Shown one piece after another: positions 10,489 to 18,491 of a stretch of 64,000 nucleotides of DNA. The notes under the pieces are model-generated. The model was not told where the DNA came from and did no database searches. It saw nothing but the letters and a program-made list of their open reading frames with translations. This DNA is from Diplonema japonicum (lineage: Eukaryota; Euglenozoa; Diplonemea; Diplonemida; Diplonemidae). A program made the position numbers and the translations under genes. The stretch lies in assembly GCA_964019335.1 (NCBI GenBank), contig OZ025672.1, positions 434,001 through 498,000 on the forward strand, given 5' to 3'. Every line of letters starts with the position of its first letter. The stretch's first letter is position 1.

Positions 10489-11856
10489 TTAATCCACATC
10501 GTAAATAGCACCTTTTGCGTGAGGGGGGTAATACACCCTTTTTTGCGCTGGTGTAGGTGACACTGGGGCAGCACCGCCAGGTGAGAACGAGAAAAAATCA
10601 TCAAGATCTGTGACATCAACGTGCACGATCTCAATGGGTACATCTACTGCGACAACGGGTGAACTGGCAGGACCCGGCCCCATGGGTGTCGCCACACGCG
10701 CACACACTTCGAACGCAGTCACCTCAGGAAACACGGTACCAACAGCAATGTTCACCTTCAACGGGCCGTCACCTGGAAGGGTGTTTATTTCGTTTCATCC
10801 CATCCCTTTCCCCCATACCAGCAAAGGGATAACACGTCTGCTTCCATTCCACAGGGCATGAGAATAACGCAGGAGTGCCGGACCTTGCATCGACTTGATG
10901 CCGCCATTTTGCAGCAACTGTGAGGGATAAAAATAAAATAAAAAAAATAGAAGAACCCAACATTACATACCAACAGGCTTAATTCCTATCGAAATATGTG
11001 TGGCAGCGACAGGACCTGGGGGGAGGTCGCTTCGGGAAATGGAGAGAGAGAAGTGGCCCGGAGTGACGGAGGTGACAGAGATGCTTTGGGGAGGCGGCTG
11101 GACCGACACAGCGGACGGTTGGGGTGTAGAGGTGAGGAAGTCGAAGGCATCATCAGATTGCACGGTCACAGGGGACGCTTCCGACACGGTGGGCGTGGGC
11201 GTGGGGGAAGGTACTTGAGCAGCGACAGGGGACGGGTCCTGAGGGAACACATCATCTAACCGTGCTGGTTCCTCCTCTTCTCCTTGTTCACTTTCCCCCT
11301 CGCTGACCTGCTTTTCCTCTCCCTTTAAATAACACAGCGCCTGCTCTATATCGCCGTCTGCCAGCAGCAATGCAGACTGCGCAGTGTTGACAGGGTACCC
11401 CATCTCCACTAGCTTATCTAATGTCCCATCTTCAGACGCAGCCGCGGGCTTGGGGCTGGCTTCCTTTTTTACCGGGGTTTCTTTCTTTTGTTCCGTTGCT
11501 TTTTCCTCCTTCTTCACGATGTTGACGGTGGCCATCTTCTCCTTCAGTCCCGACATGGTTTTTGCGCCTGCTGTGGACATGGTTCCCAGAAGGCCTTTCA
11601 TCTTCCCTGCGATGTTTCCCATCATTGCCTCGCCCTTAGCGCTCAGCCCTTCTGCGGGTGGCGGGTCTGTGACTTTGAGCTGCGACTCCTTCGCACCCTT
11701 TTTCGACCCATCTTCGAATTTTATAATATATGTGTGTGGAGTGGTCAGCTTGTCGATGGCTGTCACGACACCCTTGCGAGACTCAGCACCGCTCATGCCA
11801 CTGAAACTGTTATTCACCGGTGCCCATTCCACCCAGTCATGCACCGCGAACGTCAT
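10489..11856 (-). CDS. UBA-domain protein with N-terminal Tudor/agenet-like region, three exons
   Basis: Exons are 11856-10971, 10917-10819 and 10772-10489, joined across introns 10970-10918 (53 nt) and 10818-10773 (46 nt), both with GTATG donors and CAG acceptors. The product has 422 residues. The N-terminus (about 3-63) looks like a Tudor/SH3-type barrel. A Lys-rich linker leads to a UBA domain (about 148-180, LVEMGYPVNTAQSALLLADGDIEQAL), which in known families binds ubiquitin. The C-terminal half is Pro/Ser-rich, then folds into a conserved-looking segment spanning all three exons. No catalytic domain is visible. An adaptor in ubiquitin signalling is the best guess. Confidence 0.75.
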
Positions 11857-12028
11857 ACAGCTAGTGAGTGGCCTGTGGGGATGAGAAAGGAAGAAAAGGA
11901 AACAAGGAACATTTAAATATAAAACGCAGCGGTTATCACCACCTGTGCCGTGGGGCGCAAAACATAGGAAAGGGAGAGGGAAAAAAATGAGAAAGAGTAA
12001 GGGGGTAAAGGAGGAGGAAGACTGCAGT

Positions 12029-12448
12029 CTAGTTCTTCTTGTTCTTGCTCTTGCTCTTGCTCTTCTTCGTCACGTCACCACCGCCGAAGGTCCCGACAGC
12101 GCTGGCACCAGCAGCAAGGGCATGGGTCGCAAGCTCCTTGGGAAGCTGCATCTTCACTGCCGCCATCACAGCCTTGGAGCTCAGCGTCTTCACCTGGGCA
12201 TGCGTGGTGAGGCGCCCCGCCTCTCCGGCGAGCCTGTCGAACAGGTCCACCACGAAGGAGTTCACGATCGCCATCCCCTTCGCCGTGATCTGCACCTTGC
12301 TGCCCTTGGTGTCCTGCGTCCTCATCAGCCTGTGGATGTACGTGTTGTAGCTCGCGTAGCTTGACCTCTTCCTCCTCTTCTCCCCATCCTCTTCCTTCTT
12401 CACCTTCTTCGATACCTTCTTCTCCTTCTTCTCCTTCCTCGCGGGCAT
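12029..12448 (-). CDS. Histone H2B, copy 1
   Basis: This 139-residue protein has a Lys-rich tail and a histone fold matching H2B: SSYASYNTYIHRLM, then AKGMAIVNSFVVDLFDRLAGEAGRLTTH (helix 2) and LSSKAVMAAVKMQLPKELATHALAAGASAV (helix 3 and C-terminal helix). H2B pairs with H2A in the nucleosome. The C-terminus ends in a KSKSKNKKN extension not found in typical H2B. A near-identical copy lies at 59525-59944, and the duplicated block extends beyond both ends of the gene. The fused H3-H4 gene is the next gene upstream, so this is a small histone cluster; no H2A was found in the window. Confidence 0.93.
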   Translation of the reverse strand: MPARKEKKEKKVSKKVKKEEDGEKRRKRSSYASYNTYIHRLMRTQDTKGSKVQITAKGMAIVNSFVVDLFDRLAGEAGRLTTHAQVKTLSSKAVMAAVKMQLPKELATHALAAGASAVGTFGGGDVTKKSKSKSKNKKN

Positions 12449-12759
12449 CTTTCTTTTTTGAAGGTTGAGGCTAAAAGTTGCTGTGTGTGCATGTGTGTGT
12501 GTGTGTGTGGTTAGGTGTTGAAGGTGAATTCAGAAGAAAAGCTAACGGACGGTGCTCTACGTGCACGCAGCCCAGAATAGGAGAAGAGTTAAAAAACTCA
12601 AATTAACATGCAAGCTCCCTGAGACGAAAGCCGCATGCCCTAAAGGGGTGGGGGTATGGTCAGCACTAGGTATCTCAAACTCTACACTCTGCACTCTAAA
12701 AAAGGAAACTAGGGATCGTTACCTGAACCTCAAATGGGATAACATGACGAGTGTCAAGG
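12449..12759. other. Intergenic spacer with TG repeat and a dispersed short repeat
   Basis: A (TG)n tract lies at about 12490-12510. The segment at about 12604-12675 recurs at 24071-24145 (see repeat entries). No coding frame is supported. Confidence 0.6.
12604..12675. repeat. Short dispersed repeat, copy 1
   Basis: This segment of about 70 bp contains CCCTGAGACGAAAGCCGCAT, a GGGGTGGGGGTATGG stretch and GTCAGCACTAGG. It is shared with 24071-24145 at high identity apart from small indels. Function is unknown. Compactness and conservation in otherwise unrelated spacers suggest a small RNA gene or a mobile fragment. Confidence 0.6.
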
Positions 12760-13407
12760 TCAAGGATAAGAAGTACCTAGGCCAGTGTAGAGGGTGCGGC
12801 CCTGCTTCCTGAGAGCGAAGAGGACGTCTTCGGCCCGAACGGTCTTCCTCCCTGTGAGCTCCATAAGGGTCGAGGTGTCGGTAATCACTTCGTTCACGAA
12901 GGACGTCAGGATGCCCCTCGCCTCGTTGAAGGCCTCCTTTGAGATCCTCTTGCACCCACCACGCCTAGCCAGCCTCCTGATGCTCCCTTTCGTGATCCCA
13001 CGCCTCAGCCTACTCTGCACGAATACAATCCCACAAATTGCGTTGGAGGCAATTCCATGGAGCTCGCCACGGACACGCCTGGCAATGATGAGGTCTAGGT
13101 TGCTGAGGGTATGCTTCTTCCTGTGGATCTGCATCATGACAGCTGCCTGGAAGAGTTTGACCATGTAGCTCTCTGTTGCCTCCTGCATCGCCTCAAAAGC
13201 CGACGGCTTGAAGGACAGCCCTGCCTTGTATTTGTTCATGATGTCCCTCACCAGCCTCTGGAAGGGTGTCTTCTGCAGCAGCAGCTTCGACGTCTTCTGC
13301 AGTTTGAAGATCTCACGCAGGGCCACGGTTCCGGGCCTCCACCTCTTCTTTTTCGCTTCTTCGTTGCTCTTCTTCTTCCTCCTCCACCTTCTCACCATCT
13401 TCGGCAT
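12760..13407 (-). CDS. Fused histone H3-H4 doublet
   Basis: One uninterrupted frame of 215 residues contains two histone folds. Residues 22-115 are H3-like: [12 protein letters not shown] (alpha-N), [32 protein letters not shown] and a final [10 protein letters not shown]. Residues 133-208 are H4-like: [65 protein letters not shown] linker of about 17 residues joins them. The H3 tail is only about 21 residues and lacks the ARTKQ and ARKS contexts of K4, K9 and K27. The H4 tail is essentially absent. No GT-AG intron is needed or apparent between the halves. Marseilleviruses are known to encode fused histones, as I recall in H4-H3 and H2B-H2A order. It could be a variant histone beside ordinary H3 and H4 genes elsewhere. 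Confidence 0.9.
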   Translation of the reverse strand: MPKMVRRWRRKKKSNEEAKKKRWRPGTVALREIFKLQKTSKLLLQKTPFQRLVRDIMNKYKAGLSFKPSAFEAMQEATESYMVKLFQAAVMMQIHRKKHTLSNLDLIIARRVRGELHGIASNAICGIVFVQSRLRRGITKGSIRRLARRGGCKRISKEAFNEARGILTSFVNEVITDTSTLMELTGRKTVRAEDVLFALRKQGRTLYTGLGTSYP

Positions 13408-14057
13408 TGTGTCTAATTAACAACTACCTGCATTCGATACTGCCCAGAGGACACAACGGGAAGGAATAAAGAAGAAACAAGAAAAGGGGGAACATAGTAG
13501 TTGGAAAGGGAGAAGGGGAAGAGGGGAAAGGAACCGAAAAGAAGCAAAAAGAAATACCAAAGGAGTGGGGGAGGGGGGGGCGTTTCCATACTTTTCAAAA
13601 TTCTTATGGAAACGGCTTCCTTCTTAAGGAAACATAAGGAAACGTTTCCGTTTCCGTATCCGTTTCCCTTTTTTTCAAAAAATGCATGGAAACGCGTTTC
13701 CATGCCAGCATAGCCCTGGGGGGGGGGGGGGGGGGGGGGGCTGGTGAGGTTTAGAAAAAGAAGCAGAAAAGAAGAGATACGGGGAGCACAGATCCAGTTC
13801 TATCTTTCTTTCATTATTCTTGGGGGGGGGGTTTCTTTTCTATTATTTTTTGTTTTAAATTTTCTTGCCTTCTCCCTTCCTTTTCTCGGAACAACAAAGA
13901 GAGAGAACAAAATTAAAATGGGGCTTTAAAAAAAAACTAAAATATTTAAGTTCGCGTCTTCGCGCTCACCAGCTAGTCCTTCGGGTTCAGTAAAGAAAAA
14001 AAAAGGAAGAAATCGCCTTTCGTTTCATTATAAGGCCTCCATTGAAGAAAAGAAAAA
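13408..14057. other. Intergenic region with GGAAACG palindromes and a long G run
   Basis: No gene was recognised. Positions 13584-13705 hold many copies of GGAAACG in both orientations, ending in a perfect 22-bp palindrome at 13684-13705. A run of more than 20 G starts at about 13717. The motif density suggests a regulatory or structural site. Confidence 0.6.
13684..13705. repeat. Perfect 22-bp palindrome built from GGAAACG
   Basis: The two halves, GCATGGAAACG and CGTTTCCATGC, are exact reverse complements with no spacer. Weaker inverted copies of the same heptamer lie just to the left. Confidence 0.85.
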
Positions 14058-14114
14058 AAATGGGGCTTTGGTTGCAACACTATTTGGCGTTAAGTGTGCA
14101 GCGTGGTGGGGGGT

Positions 14115-17100
14115 CTATCTTGTGTTGTTACCCTTCTGCGTCGCTGCATTTTTATCGGCAGATGGGGTGGGGATACTTCGGGTAGGTTCGAGGTAGGTCG
14201 GCACGAACTTGTCGCTCCAGTCGTCTCTCCCCGGTGAACCGGTTGCGAGTCGCTGTTCGAGGATGAAGCGCACCTTGTCGTACGATGCGAATGTGGGTCT
14301 GCAGGTATACCCTCGGATCCGTTTGTTTGCACCAATGGATCGGAGGGAGGATGTCAAGAAAGGTTTCCCGGGGATAGGAGGGGGTCGTGCTTTCTTTTCG
14401 GCCACCTCTGACAGTTTTGTCAGAACTTTAGCTAGCCGGTTTGCACGCTTACGTACGTCAGCCGTATCTTCCAAGATGAGCTGTTTGGTCGTGGCCTCAA
14501 AGTCGAGTGCGAGCTCTATCCTTGAGACTGAACCATGTGGGCTCCACTGCAGCATGCGAAGCCATTTGAGCACTTCTGGGACAATCGTATCCCCTTGGAA
14601 GTGTTTCAGTCCGTTGTTCTTGTACCAATCCAGGCTTGGCACCGAGCACCCTCTTCCAACCAGCGGTCTGTTCCAAGGGAACCTTTCTACCGCGGCCTTC
14701 TTCGTTTCCTGCTTCGCGCTCACTCTCCTGATGATCGCAAGCAGCATCTGTTGTATTACCTCTGGCCGTTCCGTCTTACATTCCAGAGGGATGATGCCGT
14801 GTAGTGCAAGGCAGCGTGTGATCCCCTCTTGCCTGTATGCATGCATTGCAGGGGCGAACTCAGGTGCACCGCGTACCTCTTCGTGTGCCTTGCATTTCCA
14901 GAACGTGTGTATGGTGTACTCGTCTTGCGTGGTGAAGAGCGCCTCACACCCAATACATTGTACCTCTGGTTCGACGATCGGGTAGCTGCGGAACATGGCA
15001 CCCGTGATCATCCTCAAGCCAAGTCGTTCCTCTTGCACGGACCTGGCACTCTTCCACACCTCGTTAGTGCGGACTTCGTCAATTGCGCGGCCGACACCAA
15101 TAAAGGAGGGTCTGCCTTTGGCAACTGCGTTCCTTCTGATCGCTTTCGTCACTCGCCGTATCTCATGACCTCTGGCAGCTTTATGCACGCCCAAGAGGGC
15201 CCTGGCCCAAGGCCATCCGAGCTTGGCTGGTTCCAGAAGACGCAGGAGTGTTCCTATGGGACCAGCGGACCTCATATTCTTCGTGTACTTCTTCCGGATC
15301 TTTCTTGCACGCTTTCGTATTCTTCGATTTTCCGCTAGCCTCAGGACGGTGCCCGCCGTCTTGTAGGCAAAGGCAGCAAGAGGGTCGTGTGTGTGGCCCG
15401 GTAGTGCGATGTTCAAGAGCGCGCCCGATGAGCGCGTGGTGTTGTACGGACCCCACAGACAATCTGTTACAGCGATCCTAAGGGCGTCGATCTTCGCGTT
15501 TGACGGTGGGGCATATGGCGCACCGTATAAGGCAGCGGGTAGAATAGATTGGCTCACGATGAGGGCTTTCTTTGTAAAGGGTAGTTGTAACGCGGCCAGT
15601 CTCTTGGCTGTCTCGACCGCTTTCTCCACCCTCTTGTTGTCAGCCCTACCTTTCCTTTCCATTGACAGAGTGACTCCAAGGATCTTCACCTTCTTCTTCG
15701 TAGCAAACGTAAATCCACCCTGTCGTAGAGTTGACGTATACTTCTTCACGGTGCTGAAAGCAAGCGTCTTCTCGTGGTTCAGAGCCATCCCTGTGATTTT
15801 ACAGAACTCGGATACTCTATCAACAGCTCGCTGTACGTGTCGTTCTGACTTCCTGCTGTACATCGTCACATCATCGGCGTATGAGGTAGTTTTTGCCTTC
15901 GTCAAGTGTCCGATTTCTTTGACCATGATCGACAGCAGTGCGTTGATCAGAACGGCCGACAGCGGGCACCCCTGGAGGATTCCATTGTCCACGTGTAGCA
16001 CCTCGCCTACCCCAAGCGGTAGTTTTAGTCGGCGTTGCAGATTCTCATACACGTATCGCATCGGACGGGTGATGGATACGCTCAGGCCAAGGTCCTCTAC
16101 TAACGAAAGGGCAATCTCCTGCGGAACTCGATCAAAGCACTTTTGGAAGTCCAGCGCTAAGCCATACAGTGGCCTCCCACCTAGGAGTGCATCCTCTACC
16201 ATTGTCGATATGTCCATGAGGACATGGTCAGCTCCGTGTTTGGGCCTGAAGCCGTGCATGGTGGGATCGATCCATTTCTCCTGCCATTCGAGAACATGTT
16301 TGAGTCGGACACAGGCCCACAGGCGGTAAATCACACTGGTGACGGTGATCGGTCGATGGTCAAGCGGTTGGCCTGTACCATTTTTCGGGAGCATCGAGAT
16401 CAACGCAGTCATCACAGTGTCGGGCCAACGACCCTGTAGCTCAATAGCATTGAAAAGGTCCGCGAATGAGCCAAGAACATCGTCCGGCAGACAATGGAGC
16501 TCAGCAAAGCGCCACCCGTCAACAGCACACGCAGTCTTCTTCTTCGTTCTCGCGAGGACTACGCGCAAGTCCTGCACCGTAATCAGAGGACATGTCATTT
16601 CGGTGCGTTTGATGAACTGTCCGTAGGTCGCTTTGAATTTCTTGTACGACGGCTTGGTCTCTCCGTTTCCGAAGAGGCAGAAAACTTTCGCCCAATGCTG
16701 CTCCAAGGTCCTCAACATTTCGACTGCGTTAGCGGTGATCTGCCCACTGTCGCGCCGTACGGTTTGCGTGGTCTTCGTTTCTTGTTCCACCGTACCATCC
16801 TTTAAAAATGCCGTCACACGTTTACGGTCCGTGCCAAACTCTTCCGCAGTCCACCTCGCGTACTCCTTGTTCCGGTGTCTCTTGTTGCGGCTGATTATCT
16901 CAGCGTTCGACTTCGCAGCCCTACCCCTAAGCTCAGCCATCGCCGTGTAAATCTCGTCGTTACAAGACCAATCTTGGGGGTCGGGTCTCTCAGTCCATAG
17001 CTTCAGACGCACTGCAGTGGTGTACACGTTACGTATCTGTGCCCTCATCTCGTGCGACATGCATCCTATCGCGGGTGTTTCTTCCATTCGTCGGATCAAT

Positions 17101-18491
17101 GATTTAATCTTCCGCTTAAGGATCGCGACTTGGTTCTCTTTGCAGGTCGCTGCCCCACACCCTTCATGATTCGACGGTGCGGAAATCTCCCGAAGCACCG
17201 GTTGCCGCAAGTCTCCTCGCCCCCGCTGTGTGAGATCGGCTCCTAGGAGGTCCTCAACAGCGACGGCTAGGTATCGAATGGCCGAGTTCAGGTTAGTCAG
17301 CAGGGTAGTGTTGAAGATTCTGCGGTCGAACAAGCCAGGCGTTCCCGTGATGACGGTGTTCGGACATTTGAGCTGTCTGGGTACCTTGTACATGGGTACA
17401 AGTTGCCGCATGGCTGGTAACTTCAGCGTCACAGTTAGCGCTCGATGCGACGGCACGCCTATGTCTTCAGTAACACAGGACACAAGCGCTGCAGCAGCTA
17501 TGGGGTTCATCAGGATGTAGTCGGGTCTTGTGGCTGCAACGGCAGTAACGTAGGTGGGGCTTGGGTCCCTCCCTTGATGTTTTGCAAACATCGCGGATGC
17601 GTCCACCCAGTGCGTGTTAAGCGCATGTTGCAATGTAGGAGATGCATCGATTGTAGTGTTCATATCTCCAACTACAATGATCGGGACCTGGCCTAGCGAT
17701 ATCCGCAATCGGTTTAGGATATTGCAAAGTAAGGTTTCGCGAGCAGCGACTCCAGCCTTCGACTTATCAACATCGGCGTACAGGTTAACTACGTGTAACC
17801 ACCTGTTGCCTTCACCCATCGCGTACATTACATGTTGGAATCTCGTCTGCTGTCCAACATCCGGGAGGACATGCTGTTCTATGCAGGTGCCGGGAATACG
17901 GTATAATGTGGCGACGCCTCCCCTCTCCGCTAAGGTTGGGGATTCAACACCGTCCAGCATCAGTCCACGTTGCGGTTTCCCAAATATGACACGCCTCTGC
18001 GTCATACCCGGATCCCCCTTCATTGTTGTAGCCACTTGGAATTGTGTCGTAGCCGTCAGCGCCGTCTCCTGAACACACAGGATATTGGCTGTTACCTTCT
18101 TGAGGATGTGGAATGTGTTGTTCCACGAAGTAACGTTAACCGATGTTATCGTCACTGTGTCGCACGTTTTCGCATCACCTATCGATGTCAAGGGCGGACG
18201 CGGAACACTACCTTTCGTGCCTTGAGGTTCTCCCGCTGGAACGTAGAAGTCCTTCCATAATCCTGTCGTCTTCACCTTGAGGGATATCTTCTTGCATGGC
18301 GGGCCAGGGTTGGGGTGCACATCACCATCAGCTAACAGCCTGAGGAGTGCCTCCATCGCGATGTTTGAATATGCATGTTTTTGGTTGCATATTCGGGGAA
18401 GGGAGAAGTAGGGGCTCATGCTAAACACTGAAGGGGGGTAGCAGAGCAGGGGAACACTGATTGGGAGGAAGATCATGATACGGGTCCTCAT
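14115..18491 (-). CDS. LINE ORF2: 2A-like leader, APE endonuclease, reverse transcriptase, zinc knuckle
   Basis: The start is the ATG at 18491-18489, whose ATGA shares bases with the ORF1 stop (18490-18488). This favours termination-reinitiation, although the frame is open further upstream inside ORF1. The product has 1458 residues. A hydrophobic leader ends in LLADGDVHPNPGP, a 2A-like motif with the Gly/Pro break at residues 63/64. An APE-type endonuclease spans about 113-345 (SVNVTSWN, LCVQETAL, VVGDMNTT, PDYILMN, PSHRALTV). The reverse transcriptase spans about 620-900 with YADD at 871-874. A CxxC-H-C finger begins at about 1179. The enzyme would nick DNA and prime cDNA synthesis on it. 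All catalytic motifs appear intact. Confidence 0.9.
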   Translation of the reverse strand: MRTRIMIFLPISVPLLCYPPSVFSMSPYFSLPRICNQKHAYSNIAMEALLRLLADGDVHPNPGPPCKKISLKVKTTGLWKDFYVPAGEPQGTKGSVPRPPLTSIGDAKTCDTVTITSVNVTSWNNTFHILKKVTANILCVQETALTATTQFQVATTMKGDPGMTQRRVIFGKPQRGLMLDGVESPTLAERGGVATLYRIPGTCIEQHVLPDVGQQTRFQHVMYAMGEGNRWLHVVNLYADVDKSKAGVAARETLLCNILNRLRISLGQVPIIVVGDMNTTIDASPTLQHALNTHWVDASAMFAKHQGRDPSPTYVTAVAATRPDYILMNPIAAAALVSCVTEDIGVPSHRALTVTLKLPAMRQLVPMYKVPRQLKCPNTVITGTPGLFDRRIFNTTLLTNLNSAIRYLAVAVEDLLGADLTQRGRGDLRQPVLREISAPSNHEGCGAATCKENQVAILKRKIKSLIRRMEETPAIGCMSHEMRAQIRNVYTTAVRLKLWTERPDPQDWSCNDEIYTAMAELRGRAAKSNAEIISRNKRHRNKEYARWTAEEFGTDRKRVTAFLKDGTVEQETKTTQTVRRDSGQITANAVEMLRTLEQHWAKVFCLFGNGETKPSYKKFKATYGQFIKRTEMTCPLITVQDLRVVLARTKKKTACAVDGWRFAELHCLPDDVLGSFADLFNAIELQGRWPDTVMTALISMLPKNGTGQPLDHRPITVTSVIYRLWACVRLKHVLEWQEKWIDPTMHGFRPKHGADHVLMDISTMVEDALLGGRPLYGLALDFQKCFDRVPQEIALSLVEDLGLSVSITRPMRYVYENLQRRLKLPLGVGEVLHVDNGILQGCPLSAVLINALLSIMVKEIGHLTKAKTTSYADDVTMYSRKSERHVQRAVDRVSEFCKITGMALNHEKTLAFSTVKKYTSTLRQGGFTFATKKKVKILGVTLSMERKGRADNKRVEKAVETAKRLAALQLPFTKKALIVSQSILPAALYGAPYAPPSNAKIDALRIAVTDCLWGPYNTTRSSGALLNIALPGHTHDPLAAFAYKTAGTVLRLAENRRIRKRARKIRKKYTKNMRSAGPIGTLLRLLEPAKLGWPWARALLGVHKAARGHEIRRVTKAIRRNAVAKGRPSFIGVGRAIDEVRTNEVWKSARSVQEERLGLRMITGAMFRSYPIVEPEVQCIGCEALFTTQDEYTIHTFWKCKAHEEVRGAPEFAPAMHAYRQEGITRCLALHGIIPLECKTERPEVIQQMLLAIIRRVSAKQETKKAAVERFPWNRPLVGRGCSVPSLDWYKNNGLKHFQGDTIVPEVLKWLRMLQWSPHGSVSRIELALDFEATTKQLILEDTADVRKRANRLAKVLTKLSEVAEKKARPPPIPGKPFLTSSLRSIGANKRIRGYTCRPTFASYDKVRFILEQRLATGSPGRDDWSDKFVPTYLEPTRSIPTPSADKNAATQKGNNTR

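Noticed and set aside
12604-12640. Hammerhead ribozyme, suggested by CTGAGACGAAA
   Set aside because: The core lacks one base of CTGANGA and there is no stem II between CTGA-GA and CGAAA.
12990-13090. An intron separating H3 from H4
   Set aside because: The frame is continuous, no GTATG/GTGTG donor sits at the H3 end, and the linker codes without stops. The fusion is the simplest reading.
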